A stretch of DNA of 5,536 nt. Origin: an uncultured Clostridium sp. (GTDB lineage: Bacteria > Bacillota > Clostridia > Lachnospirales > Lachnospiraceae). The stretch is taken from positions 1 through 5,536 of the forward strand of contig CALHQJ010000047.1 of the NCBI GenBank assembly GCA_938036545.1. Direction: 5' to 3'. The notes beneath the pieces were generated by a model. The model was given only the letters and a program-made list of their open reading frames with translations. It was not told the DNA's origin and did no database searches. Below, piece after piece: positions 1 through 5,536 of this stretch (its first letter is position 1; every line of letters begins with the position of its first letter). The position numbers were made by a program, and so were the translations under genes.

Positions 1-1069
1 AGCAGCTTCCTACCTCAAAGTATTTCTTCTGTCTTGGAGACCATGCCTCTACGTCAATAGATTTTACCTTTAAGTCAGCCAGGTCGCCGGAGCAGCACTC
101 CAAGGTGCGGACCGGAATATCCATGGAACGGAATAAATCTACGGTGTTCTGCCACAATTTATCAAACCACATAGGGCTTTCTTCCGGACGGCAGACTACG
201 ATCATTTCCTGCTTTTCAAACTGGTGGATGCGGTAAACGCCTCTCTCTTCCAGGCCGTGAGCGCCTTTTTCCTTACGGAAGCAAGGAGAATAGCTGGTCA
301 GGGTCTTTGGCAGTTCTTCTTCCGGAATGATCTGGTCAATGAATTTACCAATCATGGAATGTTCGCTGGTACCGATTAAGTATAAATCTTCGCCTTCAAT
401 CTTGTACATCATGGCGTCCATCTCAGCAAAGCTCATAACACCGGTTACCACGTTGCTGCGGATCATAAATGGCGGTACGCAGTAAGTAAAACCTCTGTTA
501 ATCATAAAATCTCTGGCATAAGAAATCACTGCAGAATGCAGTCTTGCAATGTCTCCCATCAGATAGTAAAAGCCATTGCCTGCTACTCTTCTGGCAGAAT
601 CCAAATCAATTCCGTCAAAGTTTTCCATAATGTCGGTATGGTATGGAATCTCAAAATCCGGAACTACCGGCTCGCCGTATTTCTGAACCTCTACGTTTTC
701 GCTGTCGTCTTTTCCAATGGGAACGCTTGGGTCAATGATGTTTGGAATGGTCATCATAATCTTCTTAATGCGCTCCTCATACTCTGTCTCTTTTGCCTCT
801 AAATCGGCCAGACGCTTTGCATCCTCACTTACCTGACGCTTTACCTCTTCAGCTTCTTCCTTTTTCCCCTGACCCATCAGAGCGCCAATCTGCTTGGACA
901 ATTTATTGCGGTTCGCTCTTAAGGAATCTGCTTCAGCCTTTGTAGCACGGCTCTTCGCATCTAAGTCGATTACCTCATCTACTAACGGCAGCTTGGAATC
1001 CTGAAACTTATTTTTAATATTCTGTTTTACAATGTCCGGATTTTCTCTGACAAACTTTAAATCTAACAT
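1..1069 (-). CDS. serS: Seryl-tRNA synthetase (SerRS), C-terminus cut off by the window edge
   Basis: This is a class II aminoacyl-tRNA synthetase that charges tRNA-Ser with serine in the cytoplasm. The 356 visible residues open with MLDLKFVRENPDIVKQNI, the usual SerRS N-terminus. A charged heptad-like stretch follows at about residues 30-105, which is the long helical hairpin that grips the tRNA-Ser variable arm. The catalytic core shows the serine-binding loop GTSE (233-236; TAE in many homologues) and motif 2, CFRKEKGAHG (263-272), continuing to YRIHQFEKQE (279-288). The family is usually about 425 residues, so roughly 70 are missing beyond base 1, including motif 3. The start is certain: ATG follows AGGAGG (1075-1080) after 5 nt. 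Residues about 320-356 (CSGDLADLKVKS, then DVEAWSPRQ) differ from common bacterial SerRS and resemble archaeal forms as I remember them. It is the only gene here with its own clear promoter. Confidence 0.97.
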   Translation of the reverse strand, partial: MLDLKFVRENPDIVKQNIKNKFQDSKLPLVDEVIDLDAKSRATKAEADSLRANRNKLSKQIGALMGQGKKEEAEEVKRQVSEDAKRLADLEAKETEYEERIKKIMMTIPNIIDPSVPIGKDDSENVEVQKYGEPVVPDFEIPYHTDIMENFDGIDLDSARRVAGNGFYYLMGDIARLHSAVISYARDFMINRGFTYCVPPFMIRSNVVTGVMSFAEMDAMMYKIEGEDLYLIGTSEHSMIGKFIDQIIPEEELPKTLTSYSPCFRKEKGAHGLEERGVYRIHQFEKQEMIVVCRPEESPMWFDKLWQNTVDLFRSMDIPVRTLECCSGDLADLKVKSIDVEAWSPRQKKYFEVGSC

Positions 1070-1140
1070 GATCTCCTCCTGGTATGTCCACTTTCCTCCA
1101 GTCAAAAAACAAACGGGGAAACGGTTATAATCTGGGTAGG

Positions 1141-1169
1141 ATTATACTACAGATCCCCGATAAATGCAA
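1141..1169 (-). promoter_or_regulatory. Probable sigma-A promoter of serS
   Basis: Read on the minus strand, TTGCAT (1164-1169) is followed by a 17-nt spacer and a perfect TATAAT (1141-1146). The -35 box matches the TTGACA consensus at only its first three bases, but the spacing is ideal and the -10 is perfect. The expected transcription start is near 1134, giving a leader of about 65 nt. That leader is too short for a T-box riboswitch, which often controls aminoacyl-tRNA synthetase genes in Firmicutes. The promoter begins only about 10 nt after the stop codon of the kinase gene. No terminator separates the two, so read-through from upstream is also possible. Confidence 0.6.
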
Positions 1170-1178
1170 GGCGGCCCG

Positions 1179-2021
1179 CTATCTGGAAATTAATTTTCCC
1201 AAAATCATTTCAAAGCATACGCCGTTTTCCCTTGGAATTGACAGTTCGTCTGAAATTTTAATACAGTCGCCAATAAACCTGGCAGCTTTTTTTACAGATA
1301 ATGTCAATTCTTCTCCAGACACCATACCTCCTGCTACAATGGAAGAAAAGATGTCTCCAGTGCCTGGCCGTTCCTCTCCCGCCTTTTTGGTACGGACAAA
1401 ATGGATGGCTTTTCCCTTTTCCGCTACCGTATTAGTCAGAAAGTCTCCTTCTCTGGCTCCCGTTATCACTACGTTATCCGGCCCCATTTCCTGAAGCTGG
1501 CTGGCCATGGTTTCCAGCTCTGACCTCTTCCATCCCTCTGTCCGATAGGGAGTGCCAGTCAGGATACAGGCCTCTGTCAGGTTGGGTGTAATGGTATCTG
1601 CTTTGCCAATCAGACGCCCCATTCTTCTGCACATTTCTTCTGTATAGGTGGCATAAGCTTTTCCATGGTCCCCCATAATGGGATCGATCAAAACTCTGGT
1701 ATCTTCTTTTTTAAATTCAGAAAGGGCATCTTCTACCATCTCCATCTGTCTGGCTGACCCTAAAAATCCTATGGCAATTCCATCAAAGGAAAGGTCCAGC
1801 TCTTTCCACTTTTTCATATAGCCTGGCATCTTCTCAGTGTAATCATCAAAAAACCAGGTTGGAAAACCGGTATGATTGGAAAATATAGACGTAGGAACCG
1901 GACAGCACTGTACTTTCAGCGCTGCTAAAATCGGGATGGCAACGGTTAAAGAACAGCGGCCATAGCCGGCTAAATCGTTAATCATCATAATTTTTTTCTG
2001 ATGTTCTATATTCTGATACAT
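1179..2021 (-). CDS. pdxK: Pyridoxal/pyridoxamine kinase, PfkB (ribokinase) fold
   Basis: This enzyme phosphorylates vitamin B6 vitamers with ATP in the cytoplasm, feeding PLP salvage. The chosen start (ATG at 2021) gives 280 residues, the usual size for PdxK/PdxY. Visible family marks are GYGRCSLTVAIP near the N-terminus (from residue 19), SNHTGF (48-53) in the substrate lid region, DPIMGDHGK (113-121), TPNLTEA (145-151), and the anion-hole motif GTGD (220-223) whose Asp is the expected catalytic base. A GTG five codons upstream (2036) is in frame but has no ribosome binding site, whereas AGGAG sits just before the ATG. The gene follows an ECF transporter S component in the same direction, a pairing that fits B6 uptake followed by trapping. 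The related HMP kinases share this fold, but the PdxK-like SNHTGF and GDHGKAY segments favour B6. The symbol could equally be pdxY. Confidence 0.88.
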   Translation of the reverse strand: MYQNIEHQKKIMMINDLAGYGRCSLTVAIPILAALKVQCCPVPTSIFSNHTGFPTWFFDDYTEKMPGYMKKWKELDLSFDGIAIGFLGSARQMEMVEDALSEFKKEDTRVLIDPIMGDHGKAYATYTEEMCRRMGRLIGKADTITPNLTEACILTGTPYRTEGWKRSELETMASQLQEMGPDNVVITGAREGDFLTNTVAEKGKAIHFVRTKKAGEERPGTGDIFSSIVAGGMVSGEELTLSVKKAARFIGDCIKISDELSIPRENGVCFEMILGKLISR

Positions 2022-2025
2022 GAAA

Positions 2026-2030
2026 CTCCT
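2026..2030 (-). promoter_or_regulatory. Ribosome binding site that decides the pdxK start
   Basis: AGGAG on the minus strand ends 4 nt before the ATG at 2021. The spacing is a little short but workable. The site lies inside the extended reading frame that begins with GTG at 2036, and no purine-rich site precedes that GTG. The ATG is therefore preferred. Confidence 0.6.
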
Positions 2031-2066
2031 ATCCACAGATTACTTTTCGTAACAGTTCAGCCATGC

Positions 2067-2131
2067 GAAGATTCAGACAGAAAAAAGCGTTGAAAGCTTG
2101 CTTTCATAAGAATTTTCCTGTCTGAATCTTC
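2067..2131. repeat. Long inner hairpin of the 151-bp element
   Basis: GAAGATTCAGACAG (2067-2080) and CTGTCTGAATCTTC (2118-2131) are perfect 14-bp inverted repeats. After one mismatch the stem continues with AAAA/TTTT (2082-2085 with 2113-2116). The apex carries a second small stem, TGAAAG (2091-2096) with CTTTCA (2101-2106), around a 4-nt loop. On the minus strand that apical hairpin is followed within a few bases by a run of six T, which could act as a weak terminator or pause site. The apical stem is AT-rich and short, so I do not call a terminator. Confidence 0.75.
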
Positions 2132-2150
2132 ATAGGGCGGACGCCCGACG

Positions 2151-2179
2151 CTTCTTGTCCGCTGTAAGCGGGCAGGAAG
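2151..2179. repeat. 13-bp hairpin with 3-nt loop inside the 151-bp element
   Basis: CTTCTTGTCCGCT (2151-2163) pairs with AGCGGGCAGGAAG (2167-2179) around the loop GTA. Eleven pairs are Watson-Crick. The other two (2155 with 2175, 2158 with 2172) are U-G on plus-strand RNA and A-C mismatches on minus-strand RNA. The neighbouring GGGC/GCCC hairpin at 2135-2146 is the fourth arm of the same element. Confidence 0.7.
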
Positions 2180-2198
2180 ATGCATGGCCAAACTGTTA

Positions 2199-2840
2199 CT
2201 ATTCCTCAATCCTGTCTGTTTTTTTCTTTTCATAAGCGCTCTTTGGCGCTGCCATGGCAAGCAGTCCGGACTTTGTAAGAGCCGGCCGCAAAGCCGTATA
2301 CAGTACTACTGAAGTAATAGTATTAATAATGGAATTAATAAAAGTGGTATATGTGGTCAATGCCAGCAAGGACGCAATTGCCTTTGCCGCTTTTTCCGGA
2401 TTGGGCGTTAAAAATGTATACCAGACATATTTTAAAGACGGTTCAAAAATACAATTAAAACCAAGTCCGGCAGCGGCGGCAAGAATCGCCCATTTGGTCA
2501 CATATCCGGCAGGATGTTTTTCAGAGAGCCTGGCAACTCTGTGAGTGATAAATCCGGCAATCAGGCCAATCATCAGTTTGCAGAGAAAAGTTCTGGGCGC
2601 AGACTCCACAAATCCGCCTAAAATATCTGCCACAGTCAGCCCTACTGCACCTGCCAGTCCGCCATACCAGCCCCCTAATAAGTACGCCGCCAGCACTACG
2701 AAGGTATTGCCAAAATGAATCTTAGTTCCGTCTGCGCTAAATGCCGGAAGAAATGCATATCCTGCATAGCATAATGCCGCCATCAGTCCTGCCAGAGCCA
2801 GCTTGTAGGTTTTCTCATGTTGTTTGCTTATTGTAGTCAT
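2199..2840 (-). CDS. ECF transporter S component, probable vitamin B6 (PdxU-like) substrate-binding membrane subunit
   Basis: This is a 213-residue, very hydrophobic protein of the size and layout of energy-coupling-factor S components, which bind a vitamin and dock onto a shared EcfT/EcfA energising module. About six membrane segments are visible, near residues 14-32, 45-59, 60-76, 88-103, 115-135 and 165-185. Helix 1 contains the small-residue pattern A17-GLM-A21, typical of S components that contact EcfT. The stretch KIHFGNTFVVLAAYLLGG (40-57) is characteristic of this S-component group. No EcfA or EcfT genes are nearby, as expected for the shared-module type. The downstream B6 kinase argues for a pyridoxine, pyridoxal or pyridoxamine substrate. 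The upstream thiN gene leaves a thiamine-type substrate as a weaker alternative. The start ATG has AAAAGGAG (2851-2858) 10 nt upstream. The last base of its TAG stop is the first base of the 151-bp repeat. Confidence 0.85.
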   Translation of the reverse strand: MTTISKQHEKTYKLALAGLMAALCYAGYAFLPAFSADGTKIHFGNTFVVLAAYLLGGWYGGLAGAVGLTVADILGGFVESAPRTFLCKLMIGLIAGFITHRVARLSEKHPAGYVTKWAILAAAAGLGFNCIFEPSLKYVWYTFLTPNPEKAAKAIASLLALTTYTTFINSIINTITSVVLYTALRPALTKSGLLAMAAPKSAYEKKKTDRIEE

Positions 2841-2878
2841 CTTTCTTCAGCTCCTTTTATTGAAATTGAACTAATCCT

Positions 2879-2934
2879 ATCATAAAAGTGGGCTGTTCTA
2901 AATATCCAGTTTATTTATTTTTAACCAGTCCAGT
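2879..2934 (-). promoter_or_regulatory. Possible promoter and operator region of the transporter gene
   Basis: The 127-nt gap upstream of the S component holds a -10-like TATGAT (2879-2884, minus strand). No good -35 box lies at the right distance. Instead there are three copies of ACTGG on the minus strand: two in tandem (2925-2929 and 2930-2934) and one at 2906-2910. The outer copies extend to ACTGGA and are 24 nt apart, separated by an AT-rich stretch. The promoter-proximal copy sits where the -35 element should be. Spaced direct repeats at the promoter are what MocR/PdxR-type, PLP-responsive regulators use, so such a regulator is a reasonable guess. I saw no TPP or other known riboswitch here. 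Confidence 0.3.
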
Positions 2935-2967
2935 CGAAATAGCCTGTACGTCAATCCCAGACCATTT

Positions 2968-3618
2968 CTAATCATGGGATTCTACACAAATGAGAACGCC
3001 CTCACGGAACTGGATTCTGGCTTCCTCTTCTGCCAGTTCATTGCTGATGCAGAGACTGGTTCCAATCTCAATATCCTTTTCTTGAAGCGGATACTTAAAT
3101 CCTGTCAGGGTAATTCCCTTTACCTCCTGAGTAAGAGGCAGAAACGAAACATACTTCCCCCATAAGGTTTCCTCAAAAAAGTCTCTGCCTTCATCTAACA
3201 GATAAACCTTGTTCTGCTCATCCAGCAGGTAGGCGAAAATTCCTTTCTGCAGGCAGGGATACAGCAGATGAATGTTTCCAAGCATATGATCCAGCCGGCC
3301 TCCGGTCGCCCCTAATACCGCAATTTCACCGCAGCCCGATGCCATGGCTCGGTTTAAGGCCAGTTCTGTGTCTGTCTCGTCCTTTTCCGGTTTGTGTACT
3401 TCCCAGACAATATGCTCCATTTTTTGAAATTCTGCCAGCACATCTGGATCTACAGTGTCAAAATCTCCCACAATTACATCCGGTATCATCCCCAATGCCT
3501 TTACTGCCTCTAACCCTGCATCTACTGCTATCACTTTATTAAAGCTTCTATCCTTTAAAAAATTTCCGGCGAACCCTAAATTAATGGGGCCGCCGGTAAT
3601 CACCAGACAAGTTCTCAT
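2968..3618 (-). CDS. thiN: Thiamine pyrophosphokinase (thiamine diphosphokinase)
   Basis: The enzyme transfers pyrophosphate from ATP to thiamine to make the cofactor TPP in the cytoplasm. The protein is 216 residues, the normal length. Diagnostic segments appear in order: AVDAG (31-35) and VGDFDTVD (50-57) in the nucleotide-binding half, EKDETDTELAL (78-88), and GATGGRLDH (103-111), the acidic and glycine-rich active-site motifs of TPK. The C-terminal beta domain that helps bind thiamine includes GTSLCISNE (186-194). It starts 2 nt after the rpe stop (TGA-TT-ATG) with no close ribosome binding site of its own, which points to translational coupling with rpe. The position downstream of rsgA and rpe is conserved in many Firmicutes. 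The gene would make TPP from salvaged thiamine independently of thiamine phosphate kinase. Confidence 0.96.
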   Translation of the reverse strand: MRTCLVITGGPINLGFAGNFLKDRSFNKVIAVDAGLEAVKALGMIPDVIVGDFDTVDPDVLAEFQKMEHIVWEVHKPEKDETDTELALNRAMASGCGEIAVLGATGGRLDHMLGNIHLLYPCLQKGIFAYLLDEQNKVYLLDEGRDFFEETLWGKYVSFLPLTQEVKGITLTGFKYPLQEKDIEIGTSLCISNELAEEEARIQFREGVLICVESHD

Positions 3619-3620
3619 AA

Positions 3621-4289
3621 TCAGTCTTTTTCGTACTCCTTGAAAATCTCTAAAAATCCAGCTACATTGGAAGCCGCATCATTTTTAAATACTGCGGAAC
3701 CTGCAACTAAAATATTTGCTCCTGCCTCTAACAGTGTTCTGGCATTGTCTAAGGTCACTCCACCGTCTACCTGAATATCCACTGTTAAGCCTTTTTCGTC
3801 TATCATCTTCCGCAGTTTCTTCACCTTTTCTACTGCGTAAGGAATAAATTTCTGACCGCCAAAGCCAGGGTTTACCGACATTACCAGTACCATATCGGTA
3901 ATTGGCAGAACGTATTCCAGCACCTCCACCGGAGTCGCCGGATTTAAAGCCACTCCGGCCTTTAAACCAGCTTCCTTAATCTGATGGATGGTGCGATCCA
4001 AATGGCAGCAGGCCTCTGCATGAACACAAATCAGATCGGCTCCCGCCTTCTTCATGTCCATGATATAGCGTCCCGGCTCTTCCACCATCATATGAACGTC
4101 AAACACTTTATCCGTAACCCTTCGCAGAGACTGAATCACCGGCATTCCAAAGGAAATGCTGGGAACAAAGGCTCCGTCCATGACATCTAAATGAATATAT
4201 TCGGCTCCTGCCTCTGCCACTGTCTTTACTTCTTCTCCTAATCTGGTAAAATCCGCCCCCAACACAGACGGCGCTAAGATATACTTCAT
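3621..4289 (-). CDS. rpe: Ribulose-phosphate 3-epimerase
   Basis: This enzyme interconverts ribulose 5-phosphate and xylulose 5-phosphate in the non-oxidative pentose phosphate pathway. The 222-residue protein is a complete single-domain TIM barrel. Expected active-site residues are visible: Ser8 in APSVL, His33 and Asp35 in HLDVMDG (33-39), His66 in DVHMMV, and Asp175 in VDGG (174-177), giving the usual two His plus two Asp metal site with the catalytic acid/base pair. Phosphate-binding segments are NPGFGGQ (140-146) and GSAVF (198-201 region). The ATG overlaps the rsgA stop by one base (TGATG). A good GGAGG lies 8 nt upstream, inside the end of rsgA. The gene is sandwiched between rsgA and thiN in a compact operon, and nothing is missing or odd. 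Confidence 0.98.
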   Translation of the reverse strand: MKYILAPSVLGADFTRLGEEVKTVAEAGAEYIHLDVMDGAFVPSISFGMPVIQSLRRVTDKVFDVHMMVEEPGRYIMDMKKAGADLICVHAEACCHLDRTIHQIKEAGLKAGVALNPATPVEVLEYVLPITDMVLVMSVNPGFGGQKFIPYAVEKVKKLRKMIDEKGLTVDIQVDGGVTLDNARTLLEAGANILVAGSAVFKNDAASNVAGFLEIFKEYEKD

Positions 4290-5170
4290 CAGTATTTCCT
4301 CCGTTCTTTTTCTTTCAGTTCTTCATAGATCAGTAAATAATTGTCATAACGGCTCCTGCTTAACTTTCCCTCTTTTAAGGCATTCTTTACGCCGCACACT
4401 TTTTCCCCTACATGGACACATCCTAAAAACCTGCATTCATCTTCATATGGGGTAAATTCGCAAAAATAATCCTTTAACTCCTGAGGCGGCATATCCAGAT
4501 ACAGGGAACTAAATCCTGGCGTATCCATCAAGTAGGTATGGTCGTCCACACAAAACAGCTGGGAATGGCGGGTAGTGTGCTTTCCTCTCTGGATTTTTTC
4601 ACTGATCCCTCCGGTTTCCATAGCCGCTTCCGGTAACAGGAAATTGGTAAGAGAAGACTTCCCCACTCCGGACGGGCCTGCCAACACCGTAGTTTTTCCC
4701 CTTAGCAGTTCCCTTAGCTCACGGATTCCGGCTTCCTCATAGGTGCTGATAAACACCACCTGATAACCGGCCTTTTCATAGATAGAACGATAAATGTCCA
4801 TCTGTTCTCCGCCGCACAAATCAATCTTATTAAAGCAGATAATAACCGGTACATCCTGGGTTCCCATCATTACCAAAAACCGATCCAGCAGGTTTAAATT
4901 TGGTTCTGGGTGGGTAATGGCAAATACTACCAGAGCCTGATCCACATTTACCGAAGCTGGACGAATCAGCTGATTCTTTCTGGGAAGGATTGCATCAATA
5001 TTTCCTTCTGACTGTTCTTCGTTTAAAACTGTAAATTCCACGTCATCTCCTACCAGAGGTTTGATCTTCCGGTTACGGAAAATCCCTTTGGCGCGGCACT
5101 CATAAATCCGGCTGCTTCCGTCATGGACATAATAAAAGCCGGCAATTCCTTTGATAATTTTTCCTGTCAT
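4289..5170 (-). CDS. rsgA: Small-subunit ribosome maturation GTPase RsgA (YloQ/YjeQ family)
   Basis: RsgA is a GTPase that binds the assembling 30S ribosomal subunit and checks its late maturation. The 293-residue protein shows all three domains in order. An N-terminal OB-fold spans about 1-70. The GTPase domain has the circularly permuted motif order: G4 NKID (114-117) precedes the P-loop GPSGVGKSS (165-173), then the Thr-rich switch GKHTTRH (196-202) and G3 DTPG (216-219). A C-terminal zinc knuckle has Cys246, Cys251, His253 and Cys259. This permutation is diagnostic of the family. It starts 3 nt after the kinase stop codon and overlaps rpe by one base. In Bacillus the neighbouring PrkC kinase is known to phosphorylate its RsgA homologue, so co-transcription is functionally sensible. 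The start ATG has no strong close ribosome binding site, suggesting coupling to the kinase gene. Confidence 0.98.
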   Translation of the reverse strand: MTGKIIKGIAGFYYVHDGSSRIYECRAKGIFRNRKIKPLVGDDVEFTVLNEEQSEGNIDAILPRKNQLIRPASVNVDQALVVFAITHPEPNLNLLDRFLVMMGTQDVPVIICFNKIDLCGGEQMDIYRSIYEKAGYQVVFISTYEEAGIRELRELLRGKTTVLAGPSGVGKSSLTNFLLPEAAMETGGISEKIQRGKHTTRHSQLFCVDDHTYLMDTPGFSSLYLDMPPQELKDYFCEFTPYEDECRFLGCVHVGEKVCGVKNALKEGKLSRSRYDNYLLIYEELKEKERRKY

Positions 5171-5173
5171 AAT

Positions 5174-5536
5174 TTACTCTTCCAGTTCAAACTCCACATG
5201 GTAAGTCTCCAGTACCTTTCCCGTCAGGGTGTTGACAACCTCGACCTCGCCTTCGTCGATTCCATATTCTCCGATAATCTCCGGAAAACTGATGGAAATA
5301 GTGCTGCTTCCGTTTACACTGTGCTCCGGCATTAAAGTCTTATATATGGTTCTCCCTTTCACAATCTGTTTTAACTGAATCTTAATCGGGATCTCCGTGG
5401 TATCGCTGCCTGGCCCGATAATGGGATTCAAGTCAAATTCTTCATCAATAAAGCCTACATATACATTTCTGCTGGTCTTTGACCCAGACTGGTGTACCGG
5501 TACCTCTTCCGGCCCGTAGCTTACAACATATCCAAC
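5174..5536 (-). CDS. C-terminal end of a PASTA-domain Ser/Thr protein kinase (PrkC/PknB/Stk1 type), partial
   Basis: This reading frame is open from the window edge to a TAA at 5174 and gives 120 residues; the N-terminal part is outside the window. The first residues, VGYVVSYGPEE, match the end of a PASTA repeat, the extracellular module that senses muropeptides. The rest (about residues 12-120) is beta-strand-like, with alternating hydrophobic residues and ending VEFELEE. It resembles the extracellular Ig-like domain that follows the PASTA repeats in PrkC homologues. No kinase motifs are visible because they would lie upstream. The identification rests on the PASTA ending and on the conserved order kinase-rsgA-rpe-thiN. 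An in-frame TTG at 5431 is not a start, since the coding sequence plainly continues upstream of it. The stop lies 3 nt before rsgA. Confidence 0.82.
   Translation of the reverse strand, partial: VGYVVSYGPEEVPVHQSGSKTSRNVYVGFIDEEFDLNPIIGPGSDTTEIPIKIQLKQIVKGRTIYKTLMPEHSVNGSSTISISFPEIIGEYGIDEGEVEVVNTLTGKVLETYHVEFELEE

Larger units (their letters stand above)
2049..2199. repeat. 151-bp palindromic intergenic element with terminal inverted repeats, four-way junction fold
   Basis: The ends are 18-bp inverted repeats: GTAACAGTTCAGCCATGC (2049-2066) pairs with GCATGGCCAAACTGTTAC (2182-2199) at 16 of 18 positions. Inside them lie three further hairpins: a 14-bp perfect stem (2067-2131), a small GC hairpin (2135-2146) and a 13-bp stem (2151-2179). 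Only nine bases lie between the stems, so the whole piece is accounted for as a four-way junction. The two imperfect positions of the outer stem become G-U pairs on the minus-strand RNA; those of the 13-bp stem become G-U pairs on the plus-strand RNA. Neither strand is clearly the functional one. No T-run follows the outer stem on either side, so it is not a classic terminator. It has the look of a small non-autonomous mobile or dispersed repeat. An mRNA-processing structure between the two genes is the alternative. Confidence 0.65.

Noticed and set aside
1126..1131. A TATAAT on the plus strand just upstream of serS, as a divergent promoter
   Set aside because: There is no -35 box at 16-18 nt, and no gene on the plus strand for it to serve.
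1084..1494. A 136-codon open reading frame on the plus strand
   Set aside because: It is antisense to the end of pdxK and runs over the serS promoter. The protein has no recognisable family, and the opposite strand is clearly coding with conserved kinase motifs.
2049..2199. The 151-bp element read as an intrinsic terminator between the transporter gene and pdxK
   Set aside because: The outer stem is not followed by a T-run on either strand, and the only T-run lies inside the long hairpin behind a weak AT-rich stem.
2057..2260. A 67-codon minus-strand reading frame across the 151-bp element
   Set aside because: It overlaps the end of the transporter gene in another frame and runs through hairpin stems. 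The product is a basic low-information peptide with no convincing start context.
2841..2967. Possible TPP riboswitch upstream of the transporter, suggested by thiN next door
   Set aside because: I looked for the conserved thi-box parts (CUGAGA and the ACCUGAUC-like segment) and found neither.
2953..2981. Stem-loop AATCCCA/TGGGATT around the thiN stop codon, considered as a terminator
   Set aside because: The stem is only 7 bp with a 15-nt loop and no T-run follows on the minus strand, so it does not qualify as an intrinsic terminator.
3339..3643. Short plus-strand reading frames inside thiN, and similar ones inside rpe and rsgA
   Set aside because: They are antisense to well-conserved enzymes, have no family features and lack ribosome binding sites.

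Overview
The window looks like ordinary chromosome from a Clostridia-class Firmicute, most likely a Lachnospiraceae relative. The basis is the conserved gene order PASTA kinase - rsgA - rpe - thiN, strong AGGAGG-type ribosome binding sites, moderate GC, and an ECF-type vitamin transporter component. All seven genes lie on the minus strand, so transcription runs from high to low coordinates. Two genes are cut by the window edges: the kinase at the right edge and serS at the left.

Right part (5536 to 2968): a tightly packed run of the extracellular C-terminus of a PrkC/PknB-type Ser/Thr kinase, the ribosome-assembly GTPase RsgA, ribulose-phosphate 3-epimerase Rpe, and thiamine pyrophosphokinase ThiN. 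The gaps are 3 nt, a 1-nt overlap and 2 nt, so this is almost certainly one operon with translational coupling.

Middle (2967 to 1179): a probable vitamin B6 salvage unit. It has a 127-nt regulatory gap, an ECF transporter S component (six-helix membrane protein, substrate probably a B6 vitamer), and a PfkB-fold pyridoxal/pyridoxamine kinase that would trap the imported vitamin as its phosphate. Between the two genes, starting exactly at the transporter stop codon, is a 151-bp element made almost entirely of nested inverted repeats. It folds on paper as a four-way junction and is the most unusual object in the window.

Left part (1178 to 1): a short gap with a good sigma-A promoter, then seryl-tRNA synthetase, truncated by the window edge. 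Its catalytic-domain wording looks closer to archaeal SerRS than to the common bacterial type.

I found no CRISPR array, transposase gene, tRNA, rRNA or recognisable riboswitch. No stretch over 300 bases is without a gene. Apart from the 151-bp element, the content is housekeeping metabolism and translation.
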